Counted from the first letter of the stretch, positions 47,695 through 57,680 are shown. The stretch is 64,000 nt of DNA from Myxococcus stipitatus DSM 14675 (GCF_000331735.1 NC_020126.1:8683501-8747500), one strand, 5' to 3'. Translations and numbers: made by a program. The notes: generated from the letters alone by a model not told the origin.

Positions 47695-47710
47695 GGCCGT
47701 CTCCCCCTTT

Positions 47711-47773
47711 CCGCCGGGAGGTCCACACCCTTCCCCCAGTCCCTCACCCAGGGACTCGTGGACCTCCCGGCGG
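47711..47773. repeat. Long nested inverted repeat before the kinase gene
   Basis: ccgccgggaggtccac (47711-47726) and gtggacctcccggcgg (47758-47773) are exact 16-bp complements. Inside the 31-base gap, agtccct (47738-47744) and agggact (47750-47756) form a second perfect stem. The structure starts 16 bases after the Cys-rich gene and ends 28 bases before the kinase start. No U-tract follows, so it may be a terminator, a leader hairpin or a small repeat element. Confidence 0.75.
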
Positions 47774-47801
47774 GTCTCCCCGTCGGGCCGCGCAACCCCG
47801 T

Positions 47802-50800
47802 ATGCTGGGGGCCGTGGATATCGCGGGGAAGACGCAGGAGAGGTACGAGGAGGAGCTGCTCCTCGCGCTGAATGAAGGGCTCGTCTCCGCCGAGGAGGCG
47901 GCCGCGCTGCGCGAGGAGGCGCTCGACCAGGGCCGCAGTCCCCTGGAGCTGCTGAGTGAGCAGGGGCGACTGGGCGAGTCCACGCTCGTGGCCCTGCGCG
48001 ATGAGCTCTCCCGGGATTTCGACGACACGGCGGGCACGGGCCCTGGCCCGTTGGAGGCCGCCACGCTGGACCCGGAGACGCCCGTGGTGTCCCCGCAGGC
48101 CCCCGCCTCGGCGGACGCGGCCGCGGAGCCCGGCTTCCCCGTCCCCGACTGGGACCGCTATCAGCCCGTGCGCTTCCTGGGCCAGGGCGGCATGGGGCAG
48201 GTGTTCCTCGCGTATGACCCGCTCTTGCGGCGCAACGTGGCGCTCAAGTTCGTGCGGGGCGGAGACCCGGAGCTCGCCCGGCGCTTCCTGTCCGAGGCCC
48301 GCGCCCAGGCCCGCGTGCGCCATGAGCGCGTGTGCGAGGTGTACGAGGTCGGCGAGGTGCAGGGGCGCGGCTACATCGCCATGCGCTACGTGGCGGGCCA
48401 GTCCCTGGGGCAGCTCGCGCCGACGCTGACGTCCGAGCAGAAGGTGCTGCTGCTGCGCCAGGCCGCGGAGGGCGTACACGCCGCGCACCGCGCGGGCCTG
48501 GTCCACCGGGACATCAAGCCCGGCAACATCCTGGTGGAGCGCACGGAAGACGGCGACTTCGTCCCCTTCGTCATGGACTTCGGCCTCGCCCGCGACTGGC
48601 GCGAGGAGGCGGGCATGAGCGGCGTGGTGATGGGCACGCCGCACTACATGGCCCCCGAGCAGGCCCGAGGCGACACGGCCCGGCTGGACCGGCGCGTGGA
48701 CGTCTACGGCCTGGGCGCCACGCTGTACCTGCTGCTCACCGGACGCACGCCCTTCAGCGGCGACACCGAGCACGACATCATCGCCCGGCTCCAGACGGAG
48801 GAGCCGCCCCCGCCGCGCACGCTGGACCGCGACATCCCCGAGGACCTGGAGGCCGTGGTCCTCAAGTGCCTGGAGAAGGAGCGCTCGGCCCGCTACGACT
48901 CGGCGCGGGCGCTGGCGGATGACCTGGAGCACTTCCTCGGCGGAGAGCCGGTGCAAGCCCGGCGGGGCGTGGGCTACCGGCTGCGCAAGAAGGCGCGCAA
49001 GCACCGCGTGATGCTGAGCCTGGCGGCGGCGGCGCTGACGGTGGTGGCGCTGGCGCTGGGGCAGGCGGTGCTCGCGCGCAGCGAAGTGGCCGAGCGAGAG
49101 CGGCTCACCCGCAGCTTCACCGAGCGGGTGGAGCGCATCGAAGCGTCCGCGCGCTACTCGTCCCTCTCCCGGCTGCACGACACACGCGAGGACCACCAGG
49201 CGCTGCGCGCGAGCATGGAGGCGCTGGAGGCGGAGGTGCGTGAGTCGGGCGGGCGCGCGGCGGGCCCCGGCAACTACGCCCTGGGCCGCGCGCTCTGGGC
49301 GCTGGGCGACGTGGAGGGGGCGAGGAAGAAGCTCGAGGCCGCGTGGGAGCATGGCTACCGGGAGCCTCGGGCCGCGTGGGCGCTGGCGCTGGTGCTGGGA
49401 GACCAGTACCGGGAGAAGCTGCTCCTGGACGTCGAGCGCCGCAGCCCGGAGAGCCGCGAGGCGCGCCGCAAGGAGCTGGAGCAGCGCTACCGCGACCCCG
49501 CGCTCGCCTACCTCCGACAGGCCGAAGGGCCGGACGTCCCCGCGCCGCCGCTGTACGTGAAGGCCCTCTTCGCCTTCCACGAGGGACGCCATGAAGAGGC
49601 GCTCGCGCACCTGGACGCGATGGGGGAGGCCCTGCCCTGGTTCTACGAGGCCCCCCTCCTGCGAGGCGACGTGTACCTCGCGCGCGCGACGGGGCGCTGG
49701 CACCAGGGCGACGCGGCCGGCTCCCAGGCGGACCTGGAGGCGGGCCGGCGCGCCTATGCCCAGGCCATCGCCACCGCGGAGAGCCAGCCCGCGGGGCACT
49801 ACGCGCTCGGGCGACTGGAGCTGGCCGCGCTGGTCATGGAGCTCTATGGCGCGGGCAACATCCAGCCGCTCTACCTGAAGGGACTGGAGGCCCTGGAGCG
49901 CGCGCTGAAGGCCGCGCCGGACCACCACCCCTCCCTCATCGTGCGCTCGCGCCTGCACCGCCGCCTGGCCGAGCAGCACGCCAACCAGAACGCGAGCGAC
50001 GTGGAGGAGCTCCTGGGCAAGGCCATCGACGCGGCCCAGGCCGCGCTGAAGCTGGCGCCGCCCAGCGACCGCGTGACGTTGGAGCTGGCCATCGCGCACC
50101 GGCTCTGGGCCCGCCACCAGCAGCGGCTCTCGCAGGACCCGCGAAAGCAGCTCGGCCTGGCCGTCGAGGCGCTGGAGCAGTTGAGCCCCGAGGAGCGCGA
50201 CTATGCCTTCTTCGCGACGCTGGGACTGACGCATCAAATCTGGGCCGATTACGAGAACGAGCACGGCCTGGACCCTCGCGCCCACCAGGACAAGGCCATC
50301 GACACGTACCTGGCGGCCATCCGCATGCGCGAGACGCAGGCGGACGCGTGGATCAACCTCGGCAACGCCTATCGGGCGCGGGCGGGCCTGCCCCAGGCCA
50401 CGGACACGCAAGGCGACTTGCGCCGCGCCATGGAGGCCATCGAGCGGGCGCTCTCGCTCAACCCGCGCAACGTCATCGCCTGCTACCAGGGCGCGGACGT
50501 GTCCGAGCAGCTCGCGCGCTGGAAGCAGGAGCACGGCCAGGACCCGGAGCCGGACGTCGCGCGTGCGCTCGCCCTCTACAAGCAGGGCCGGGACATCAAC
50601 CCCCGACTGCCCCAGCTCGCCAACGGCCAGGGCGCCACGCTCCTGTGGCAGGCCGAGCAGCACTGGGAGGACGGCAAGGAAGTGGAGTCGCTCCTGGCCG
50701 AGGCCCGGCGGGCCTTCGAGCAGGCTCGCGACATCGCGCCACAACAGTCATTCGCCTACAACAATCTGGGCGAGGTGGAGGCGGTGCGCGCGGGCTTCCT

Positions 50801-51500
50801 CCTGACGCGCGGCGAGGACCCCACCGCGAGCCTCCGCGCGGCGAAGGAGGACTACCGCCGCGCGCTGGACCTGCTGCCCGGCGACGCGGACATGTGGACC
50901 AACCTGGCGCGCCTGCACGTGCTGTGGGCCACCCACGCGCTGGAGCGCAAGCGCGACGTGGGCCCGGACCTGGCCCAGGCGGAGGAAGCGCTCGCGCGGG
51001 CCCAGGCCCTCAACCCGCGGCTCGGGTATGCCTGGCGCTACCAGGGCGGCGTGCTCGACGTGCGCGCCCGGCATCGCGTGATGAAGGGCGTCGCCACGGA
51101 CGAGGACTTCCAGAAGGCCGCGACGGCGCTCGCGCAAGCGGTGGAGCTGGCCCCGAGGAGACACGAGTACGTCCTGGCCGCCGGAGAGCTCCAGCTCGCC
51201 TGGGGGCAGTGGAAGCAGAACCGGGGCGAGGACGCGACGCCGGTGCTGATGCGCGGCATCGAGTTCGTGGAGCGCATCCTGGCCGCACGGCCCCAGTGGG
51301 CACGAGCGCGGCTCCTGCGCGCCGGGTTGAGAGAGGCCTTGGCCCGAGGCTCCGCGCCCGCCACTCAGCAAGACGTGTGGCGAGAGCGGGCCCGCGCGGA
51401 CGCGGAGGAAGCGCTGGCGCGCAATCCCTCGCTCGCCGCGTGGTGGAAGGGCAGGCTCGCCTCCAACGTGGAGCCGCTCACCCGCCCTTCCCCTCCATGA
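47802..51500 (+). CDS. Ser/Thr protein kinase with membrane helix and long TPR region
   Basis: The protein has 1232 residues. An N-terminal helical segment (1-70) precedes a Hanks-type kinase: G-Q-G-G-M-G at 127-132, catalytic Lys149, H-R-D-I-K-P-G-N at 235-242, D-F-G at 259-261 and G-T-P-H-Y-M-A-P-E-Q. One transmembrane helix lies at about 402-425. The remaining 800 residues are TPR-type helices (A-L-G-R-A-L-W-A-L-G-D-V-E-G-A-R-K-K-L and many more) that would lie outside the cytoplasm. The ATG at 47802 has no good ribosome site; a GTG at 47814 is an alternative. It is a complete, probably active kinase, convergent with the next small gene. Confidence 0.92.
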   Translation: MLGAVDIAGKTQERYEEELLLALNEGLVSAEEAAALREEALDQGRSPLELLSEQGRLGESTLVALRDELSRDFDDTAGTGPGPLEAATLDPETPVVSPQAPASADAAAEPGFPVPDWDRYQPVRFLGQGGMGQVFLAYDPLLRRNVALKFVRGGDPELARRFLSEARAQARVRHERVCEVYEVGEVQGRGYIAMRYVAGQSLGQLAPTLTSEQKVLLLRQAAEGVHAAHRAGLVHRDIKPGNILVERTEDGDFVPFVMDFGLARDWREEAGMSGVVMGTPHYMAPEQARGDTARLDRRVDVYGLGATLYLLLTGRTPFSGDTEHDIIARLQTEEPPPPRTLDRDIPEDLEAVVLKCLEKERSARYDSARALADDLEHFLGGEPVQARRGVGYRLRKKARKHRVMLSLAAAALTVVALALGQAVLARSEVAERERLTRSFTERVERIEASARYSSLSRLHDTREDHQALRASMEALEAEVRESGGRAAGPGNYALGRALWALGDVEGARKKLEAAWEHGYREPRAAWALALVLGDQYREKLLLDVERRSPESREARRKELEQRYRDPALAYLRQAEGPDVPAPPLYVKALFAFHEGRHEEALAHLDAMGEALPWFYEAPLLRGDVYLARATGRWHQGDAAGSQADLEAGRRAYAQAIATAESQPAGHYALGRLELAALVMELYGAGNIQPLYLKGLEALERALKAAPDHHPSLIVRSRLHRRLAEQHANQNASDVEELLGKAIDAAQAALKLAPPSDRVTLELAIAHRLWARHQQRLSQDPRKQLGLAVEALEQLSPEERDYAFFATLGLTHQIWADYENEHGLDPRAHQDKAIDTYLAAIRMRETQADAWINLGNAYRARAGLPQATDTQGDLRRAMEAIERALSLNPRNVIACYQGADVSEQLARWKQEHGQDPEPDVARALALYKQGRDINPRLPQLANGQGATLLWQAEQHWEDGKEVESLLAEARRAFEQARDIAPQQSFAYNNLGEVEAVRAGFLLTRGEDPTASLRAAKEDYRRALDLLPGDADMWTNLARLHVLWATHALERKRDVGPDLAQAEEALARAQALNPRLGYAWRYQGGVLDVRARHRVMKGVATDEDFQKAATALAQAVELAPRRHEYVLAAGELQLAWGQWKQNRGEDATPVLMRGIEFVERILAARPQWARARLLRAGLREALARGSAPATQQDVWRERARADAEEALARNPSLAAWWKGRLASNVEPLTRPSPP

Positions 51501-51516
51501 GGCCTCGCGGCGAGGA

Positions 51517-51873
51517 CTACTTCGGGTCCTCGGGCGGGTCCGTCGTCACGTCCAGGCCGCCCTTCTTCGTCTCGGCGTTGCCGCCCAGGCGGCTCGCGGC
51601 CGTGGGGGGCAGGACGAGGTCATACGGGTAGTTGCGCGGGGAGGCGGTCAACGTCACCGTGTGCTCGCTGTTGGCGGCCAGGGGGGAGCTGTTCGACAGG
51701 AGGAACGGGCCGGGCTGCGAGAAGCAGCTCCCGTCGGTGAAGCGCACCTCCGCGGAAGCGACACCATCCAGCCGGAACGTCACCTCTTGCCCCAGGTGGA
51801 CACGGGGGTCGGCGGGAAGGGGGCCCGAGGGCTGGATGAGGATGATGACGGGCTCGAGCTTCTTGTTGGCCAT
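51517..51873 (-). CDS. Hypothetical 118-residue protein
   Basis: The ATG at 51873 follows AAGGAG. The protein has no signal peptide and looks like a small beta-rich domain (V-I-I-L-I-Q-P-S-G-P-L, V-T-F-R-L-D-G-V, H-T-V-T-L-T-A-S-P) with a charged tail. A single Cys is present. No family was recognised. It lies downstream of the FHA activator gene and upstream of (convergent to) the kinase gene; the TGACGTGTC dyad lies in its promoter region. Confidence 0.6.
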   Translation of the reverse strand: MANKKLEPVIILIQPSGPLPADPRVHLGQEVTFRLDGVASAEVRFTDGSCFSQPGPFLLSNSSPLAANSEHTVTLTASPRNYPYDLVLPPTAASRLGGNAETKKGGLDVTTDPPEDPK

Positions 51874-52011
51874 GGGCCGTGGCTCCTTCTGGGGTTGGAC
51901 TGCGCGTTGACGACGTGGGGTTGCAGGCACCGTACCAGCCGCGTCGCGTGCTCGACTCACTCGGGAGGAACTCGACGGGCCTCCTCCGGTGAGCGCACTG
52001 GACGCGTCAAC

Positions 52012-52040
52012 GACACGTCATCATGCCCGTCTGACGTGTC
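52012..52040. promoter_or_regulatory. 9-bp inverted repeat of the TGACGTGTC motif
   Basis: gacacgtca (52012-52020) and tgacgtgtc (52032-52040) are exact complements 11 bases apart. The half-site is the same as in the dyad at 41508-41562. It lies 139-167 bases before the 118-residue gene and just after the stop of the FHA activator gene. Confidence 0.5.
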
Positions 52041-52047
52041 CGGACCG

Positions 52048-53664
52048 CTATGCGTCCGAGAGGCCCAGCTCGCGGACGCGGCGCTGGAGCGCGCGACGGG
52101 AGACCTCCAGCCGCTGCACCATCTTGTCCAAATCCCCCTCGCACTCCTGGAAGCAGCGGGAGATCTCCTCCGGGCTCAAGTCCCGGGCGGTGCGGATGAG
52201 CGGGCTCTTGTCGATGAGCACGTAGACGGACGGGCGGGGAATGCCCAGGAAGTCCGCGGTCGCCTTCAAGTCCCACGAGCACGAGCGCAGCGCCTCCAGG
52301 AGCTCGTTCTCCCCCACCTCGGAGGGCTTGCGCCGGGAGGCCTTCGCGTCCGAGGCCTCCGCCTGTCCCTGCGCCGGAGCGCTCAGCACCCGCCCCGGAA
52401 CCGGCAGCGACTCGCCCTCCAGCTGCTGCTCCAGCCGTGAGTCCACGCGCAGGCCCGGGAGGCCCCGGCTGCCGATGATGAGCTGGCGCGTGACGTTGCG
52501 CAGCTGACGGACGTTGCCGGGCCAGCCGTAGCGCACCAGCCGCACGGCCACCGCCGACGGCAGCCACGGCTGCGCGCGCGGGTCTGTCGAAGCCAGCCGC
52601 CACGTCTCGCCCGTGGTCTCCAGCTCCTGGCGCGCGAAGTGGACGAAGAGCAGGCCAATGTCCTCGCGCCGCTCGCGCAGGGGCGGCACGCACAATTCGA
52701 AGCCCGCCAGCCGATGCAGCAGCGGCGCCTTGAACATGCGCTCCTCGATGCGCGCCTCCAAGTCCGAGTCCGTCGCGGCGACCAGCCGCACGTCCACCGG
52801 CACCGGCGCGTGGCCGCCCACCGGCGTCACCTCGCCCGTCTCCAGCACACGCAGGAGCGCCGCCTGCACCTCGGGGGGCGCCTCGCCCACCTCGTCCAGG
52901 AAGAGCGTGCCGCCGTGCGCGGCGCGGAAGAAGCCCTCGCGGTCCCGGTTCGCGCCGGTGTACGCACCGCGCTGCGCGCCGAACAGCTCCGCGGCCACCA
53001 GCTCCTTGGAGAGCGCCCCCAGGTTGACGCTGATGAAGGGACCGGAGCGCCGGGGCCCCTGGTCATGGATGGCGCGGGCCACCAGCTCCTTGCCCGTGCC
53101 CGTCTCACCCCGGATGAGCACCGGCACCCGCAGGTCCGCCACCCGGAGGATGTCCTCGCGCAGTTGCTGGATGCCCTCCGCCTGCCCCACCAAGCCCAGG
53201 TCCTTCACGGCCCCTTCCGAGGCCGGCGACGCCAGGTGGAGCAGCAGCACCACGCGCTCGGCCAGCACCAGGGGCACCCCCGCCGCCAGCTCCTCTCGGG
53301 AGAACTCGCGCCCGCCCGCAACGGACTCGCCCGCGACGGACACCTGCGTGCCGTCCTCCGGCACCAACAGCCGCAGGCCGCCGTTCGCCGCGGGCTCGAA
53401 GAGCACGGGCGTCCGGCTGAGGAACGGGTCGGACAAGGGGAGCGCGAGCAGCCCTCCCGGCCGGGAGAAATCCGGCGCGTTGCGGGAGAGCGCCGCCGTC
53501 CGGCCCACGCTGGCGAGCACCTCCAGGAGGAGCCGCTCGCCGATCCGCTGGGCCTGCGGATGGGACACGACGGTCAGGGCAGGCACACTCCGCGGGGCCT
53601 GCGCGGACTTGCCCTTCGTCTGGACAGCGGTCGTCGACATGTCGGCGGAAAGCTTCTGCTGCAT
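52048..53664 (-). CDS. FHA-domain sigma-54-dependent transcriptional activator
   Basis: The protein has 538 residues. An N-terminal FHA-like domain (about 30-145; V-G-R-T-A-A-L-S-R, D-P-F-L-S-R) is followed by a sigma-54 AAA+ domain with Walker A G-E-T-G-T-G-K-E at 186-193, G-A-Y-T-G-A at 233-238 (the sigma-54 contact loop, F changed to Y) and F-L-D-E-V-G-E-A as Walker B. The C-terminus has Fis-like helix-turn-helix sequence (E-V-S-R-R-A-L-Q-R-R-V). FHA-type activators that read kinase phosphorylation are characteristic of myxobacteria. The first ATG (53664) lacks a strong ribosome site; a second ATG at 53640 is possible. Confidence 0.92.
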   Translation of the reverse strand: MQQKLSADMSTTAVQTKGKSAQAPRSVPALTVVSHPQAQRIGERLLLEVLASVGRTAALSRNAPDFSRPGGLLALPLSDPFLSRTPVLFEPAANGGLRLLVPEDGTQVSVAGESVAGGREFSREELAAGVPLVLAERVVLLLHLASPASEGAVKDLGLVGQAEGIQQLREDILRVADLRVPVLIRGETGTGKELVARAIHDQGPRRSGPFISVNLGALSKELVAAELFGAQRGAYTGANRDREGFFRAAHGGTLFLDEVGEAPPEVQAALLRVLETGEVTPVGGHAPVPVDVRLVAATDSDLEARIEERMFKAPLLHRLAGFELCVPPLRERREDIGLLFVHFARQELETTGETWRLASTDPRAQPWLPSAVAVRLVRYGWPGNVRQLRNVTRQLIIGSRGLPGLRVDSRLEQQLEGESLPVPGRVLSAPAQGQAEASDAKASRRKPSEVGENELLEALRSCSWDLKATADFLGIPRPSVYVLIDKSPLIRTARDLSPEEISRCFQECEGDLDKMVQRLEVSRRALQRRVRELGLSDA

Positions 53665-53823
53665 GGGCTGAGTCAGATTTCCGAGGCTTCCAACCTATCA
53701 GCCTACACCGTCATGTCGCGGAGGATGCACCCCTGAAGCATCCCAACGTCCGCGAAGCCACGCTCCCTTTCCAAGGAAGCTGGAAGTCGCGGCGGGGTGA
53801 AGAAAGGTCCAGGGGAGACCCCC

Positions 53824-53856
53824 CACGCGGTGGAGGTGGAAGCCATCCACCGCGTG
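53824..53856 (-). terminator. Terminator after infC
   Basis: cacgcggtgga (53824-53834) and tccaccgcgtg (53846-53856) form a perfect 11-bp stem with an 11-base loop, 15 bases after the infC stop. On the minus strand it continues into a pyrimidine-rich stretch ending in tttctt. Confidence 0.6.
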
Positions 53857-53870
53857 CGGGGGTGTGGGTC

Positions 53871-54605
<735 letters not shown>

Positions 54606-54608
<3 letters not shown>

Positions 54609-54619
54609 GTGACGCTCCT
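54606..54619 (-). promoter_or_regulatory. ATT start codon and ribosome site of infC
   Basis: On the minus strand AGGAG (54615-54619) is followed by six bases and ATT (54606-54608). The rare start makes initiation sensitive to IF-3 level, a negative feedback loop known from other infC genes. Confidence 0.8.
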
Positions 54620-54720
54620 GCGAAAGGGTTGGAGGACCTGCTTCCCAAGGGTGTGGCAGGTCTTTTGGTTACGGCATGGGTCGGGCCGACGCGTACGGCG
54701 GGCGGCTCGCCCCTCTGACA

Positions 54721-54750
54721 CTCGCGCACGGTACGTGTCTCTCCGTGCGA
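54721..54750. promoter_or_regulatory. Imperfect hairpin upstream of infC
   Basis: ctcgcgcacgg (54721-54731) pairs with ccgtgcgag (54743-54751) with a two-base bulge. It is about 110-140 bases before the infC start, in a 274-base spacer that holds no gene. It may be a leader structure or the terminator of the convergently placed flank. Confidence 0.3.
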
Positions 54751-54882
54751 GATCTCGAATCTAGTCGCCCCCCTGCTCCTTGAGAAAGGGAGCCTTGGGC
54801 GGGCACGTCCTGATGGCGAGGACTAGCCCACCACCGGACATAACACCAGGAGCCCTTCCATGCCCTGGAATCCCACCCGGGG

Positions 54883-55437
54883 TCACCCACCGGACGGTGC
54901 GGAGCGGGCCCTCCAGGCCTCCCGCGTCTGGCCCCAGAGCTCGATGGGGGTGGCCTCGAAGGGGGCCGGCAGCGCCCCGGGGCCCCTCAGGGTGGAGCCG
55001 AGCCGCCGCGCGACCTGCTGGGAGGCCACGTTGGCGGGGGTGATGGAGTGGATGACCTCCGTCCAGCCCAGGTGGTCGAAGGCCCAGTCGATGGCGGCGG
55101 TGGCCGCCTCCACGGCGTACCCCCGGCCCCAGGTCTCCCGCAGCAGGGACCACCCCACCTCCGGGCCCGGCCACCCCTCCGGCCGCCAGGGGCCCACCCG
55201 GCCCACCCACCTGCCGGTGGAGCGCTCCAGGACCGAGAACATGGAGAACCCCTGGACGGCCCAGGCCCCCGCCATGCCGGTGAAGCCTCGCCAGACGACG
55301 GAGCGGGGCTGGACGCCGCCGATGAAGCGGGCGCTCTCCTCGTCCGACATGAGGGAGACGAACCCCTCGAAGTCCTCCAGCGCCATGGGGCGGAGGGTGA
55401 GTCGCGCGGTGTGCAGGGTCGGTCCCGGTGCTTGCAT
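54883..55437 (-). CDS. GNAT-family N-acetyltransferase (RimJ/RimL-like)
   Basis: The protein has 184 residues. The ATG at 55437 opens the typical L-H-T-A-R-L-T-L-R-P-M strand. E-V-G-W-S-L-L-R-E-T-W-G-R-G-Y-A-V-E-A is the acetyl-CoA loop of the RimJ/RimL group, and N-V-A-S-Q-Q-V-A-R-R-L-G-S completes the fold. In-frame sequence upstream of 55437 is Arg/Pro-rich, without similarity, and was excluded. The acceptor is unknown. Confidence 0.88.
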   Translation of the reverse strand: MQAPGPTLHTARLTLRPMALEDFEGFVSLMSDEESARFIGGVQPRSVVWRGFTGMAGAWAVQGFSMFSVLERSTGRWVGRVGPWRPEGWPGPEVGWSLLRETWGRGYAVEAATAAIDWAFDHLGWTEVIHSITPANVASQQVARRLGSTLRGPGALPAPFEATPIELWGQTREAWRARSAPSGG

Positions 55438-55679
55438 GGTGTCGCGGTCCCCGAAGACGGCGTGGACGTCGGTGGTGGCACAGTGGCCGGGCGGCAGGCT
55501 TGCACCCGGGCCAGGCCGGAGCAAGCTCCCGCTGCTTCGGCGGCGGCCGGCGCGAGCTCGACAAGGCCCGCTTCTGCTCGCGGTAACCTCGGGAGGGGAT
55601 GCACGCCCGCCCGTCCGGTGTTCCGGAGGCGGAGCAAGCCCCCCGCCGCTACGCCACGCAGGCGACAGGAGGCATCTCC

Positions 55680-56768
55680 ATGTGGACCGAGACACGAGTC
55701 ACGCGGACGTTGGGAGTCCGGCTCCCGCTGGTGCAGGGCCCCTTCGGCGGGGGCATGTCGTCGACGAAGCTGGCCGCGGCGGTGTCGGAGGCCGGAGGGC
55801 TGGGCTCGTTCGGCGCCAACCACCTGGACGGCGCCCGAATCGAGGCCACCATCCGGGAGCTGCACGGGCTCACCTCGCGCCCGTTCTCCATCAACCTGTG
55901 GGTCCCGCTGGAGGGGGAGCGTGAGCTGCGGCCGTCGCCCGAGGAGTTCCAGGCCAGCGTGGAGCGGCTGAAGCCCTGGTTCGATGAGCTGGGGGTCCCG
56001 CTCCCCGCGTACCCCTCCGCCTTCGCCCCGGACTACGAGGAGCAGGTGGAGGCGGTGCTCGCGATGCGGCCGGCGGTGTTCAGCTTCATCTTCGGCGTCC
56101 CCTCGGCGCGCATCCTGGAGGCCTGCCGGGCCCGGGGCATCATCACCGTGGGCACGGCGACCCACGTGGCGGAGGGCCTCGCGCTGGACCAGGCGGGGGT
56201 GGACCTCATCGTCGCCTCGGGCAGCGAGGCCGGAGGACATCGCGCCTGCTTCCTGAGGCCCGTCGAGGAGGCTCCCGCGACGACGGCGCTGGTGCCCCAA
56301 TTGGTGGACCAGGTGCGCACGCCCGTCATCGCCTCGGGAGGCATCGCGGACGGCAGGTCGGTGGCCATGGCCCTGGCGCTGGGCGCGGAGGGTGTGCAGG
56401 TGGGGACCGCCTTCCTCGCCTGCGAGGAGTCCAACGCGAGCGACGCCTACCGACGGGCGCTGAGGAACCCGGAGGCCGCTCGCGCCACGACGCTGACCCG
56501 CGTCTTCTCCGGCCGCTACGCGCGCGGCATCCGCAACCGCTTCATGAAGGAGCTCACGCCCCAGGAGCGGGACATCCCGCCCTACCCCATCCAGAACTGG
56601 CTCACCCAGCCCATGCGGCAGGCCGCGTCCCGGCAGGGGCGCGAGGACCTGATGTCCCTGTGGGCCGGACAGAACGCGCCGCTCATCCGGCACTCGCGCG
56701 CCGCGGAGCTGGTCGACTTCCTGGAGAAGGACACGACCCGGGTCCTGGGTCGGCTCGCCGCGCTCTGA
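55680..56768 (+). CDS. Nitronate monooxygenase-like FMN flavoprotein
   Basis: The protein has 362 residues. The ATG at 55680 follows AGGAGG. It has the 2-nitropropane-dioxygenase TIM barrel with Q-G-P-F-G-G-G near the N-terminus, G-G-L-G-S-F-G-A, V-A-S-G-S-E-A-G-G-H (FMN and substrate loop), P-V-I-A-S-G-G-I-A-D-G (phosphate binding) and G-A-E-G-V-Q-V-G-T-A-F. It oxidises alkyl nitronates in characterised relatives; the physiological substrate here is unknown. It is convergent with the bestrophin gene. Confidence 0.92.
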   Translation: MWTETRVTRTLGVRLPLVQGPFGGGMSSTKLAAAVSEAGGLGSFGANHLDGARIEATIRELHGLTSRPFSINLWVPLEGERELRPSPEEFQASVERLKPWFDELGVPLPAYPSAFAPDYEEQVEAVLAMRPAVFSFIFGVPSARILEACRARGIITVGTATHVAEGLALDQAGVDLIVASGSEAGGHRACFLRPVEEAPATTALVPQLVDQVRTPVIASGGIADGRSVAMALALGAEGVQVGTAFLACEESNASDAYRRALRNPEAARATTLTRVFSGRYARGIRNRFMKELTPQERDIPPYPIQNWLTQPMRQAASRQGREDLMSLWAGQNAPLIRHSRAAELVDFLEKDTTRVLGRLAAL

Positions 56769-56783
56769 AGCCCCCCGGCCCGC

Positions 56784-57680
56784 TCAGTCGGCCGGAGGCG
56801 CCTCCGGCTGGGGCGGCTGCGCGGGGATCAGCGCGGAGAGGTTGCCGTGGATGGTGTTGCAGATCTGGTCCAGCGGCAGGTCGTTGTCGTCGTGGCCGAA
56901 GGGGTCCTCGATTTCGACGCCAATCTCCTCGATGCCGAAGAACACATACGCGACGAGGAACGTGGCCAGCACCGTCAGCCCGCCAAACGCATCCACCAGC
57001 GCGAACGGCAGCGTGTAGCAGTAGACGAGCAGCGCGCGGCGCAGGTGCATCACGTACGCGAACGGGATGGGTGTCTTGCGGATGCGCTCACAACCTCCGA
57101 GGTAGTCGACGAGGAGCTGGACGTTCTGGTCCAGCTGCATCTGCACGTACTCGGGATAGCGGCCCTCGCGGCGCCCCTCGTCCAGGAGGGCGCTCATCTT
57201 CCGCGACACCGCGAAGGGCACGTGCTGGCTGTGCAGCACCTCCGACACCTCGTCCGGGGGGAGGTCCTTCGCCAGCGGCCCCAGGCTCGCCCGGCCTCGC
57301 AGGGACGACGCGGAGGCGAACGGGAAGGCGGCCGTCCAGCGCACCAGCGCGGCGTAGAGCGCGGGGTTCCCACCGAGGAAGACCCCCGCGGCCCGCGCCA
57401 GGTTGCGCGTCTCGTTGACGATGCCGCCCCACAGCTTCCGCCCCTCCCAGAACCGGTCATAGGAAGAGTTGGTGCGGAAGACGAGCAGGAGGCTCAGCGA
57501 GAGCCCCGCCAGCGTGTGCACCGTGGCGGGGATGGCCACCGAGCGGACGTGGTAGTGGAACGCGGTGACGCCCACGGACCACAGGACGCACACCATGACC
57601 CGGGCCACGATTTCGCGGACCATCGAGCCCTTGAGGTAATGGAAGTAGCTCCACCAGCGATGCGGGTCGTATTCAACCAT
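56784..57680 (-). CDS. Bestrophin-family (UPF0187) anion channel
   Basis: The protein has 298 residues with four hydrophobic helices. Diagnostic features are the early R-T-N-S-S-Y-D-R-F-W-E-G-R segment, the I-P-F-A-Y-V-M-H-L-R central motif and F-F-G-I-E-E-I-G-V-E-I-E-D-P-F-G-H-D-x-N-D-L-P-L-D, the bestrophin signature. Bacterial members form pentameric cation or anion channels in the inner membrane. The start is ATG at 57680 with no strong ribosome site. The gene lies between two hydrolase-type neighbours with no clear operon. Confidence 0.93.
   Translation of the reverse strand: MVEYDPHRWWSYFHYLKGSMVREIVARVMVCVLWSVGVTAFHYHVRSVAIPATVHTLAGLSLSLLLVFRTNSSYDRFWEGRKLWGGIVNETRNLARAAGVFLGGNPALYAALVRWTAAFPFASASSLRGRASLGPLAKDLPPDEVSEVLHSQHVPFAVSRKMSALLDEGRREGRYPEYVQMQLDQNVQLLVDYLGGCERIRKTPIPFAYVMHLRRALLVYCYTLPFALVDAFGGLTVLATFLVAYVFFGIEEIGVEIEDPFGHDDNDLPLDQICNTIHGNLSALIPAQPPQPEAPPAD

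Noticed and set aside
47691..50744. 1017-codon open frame on the minus strand
   Set aside because: Antisense to the kinase gene, whose motifs are complete on the plus strand.
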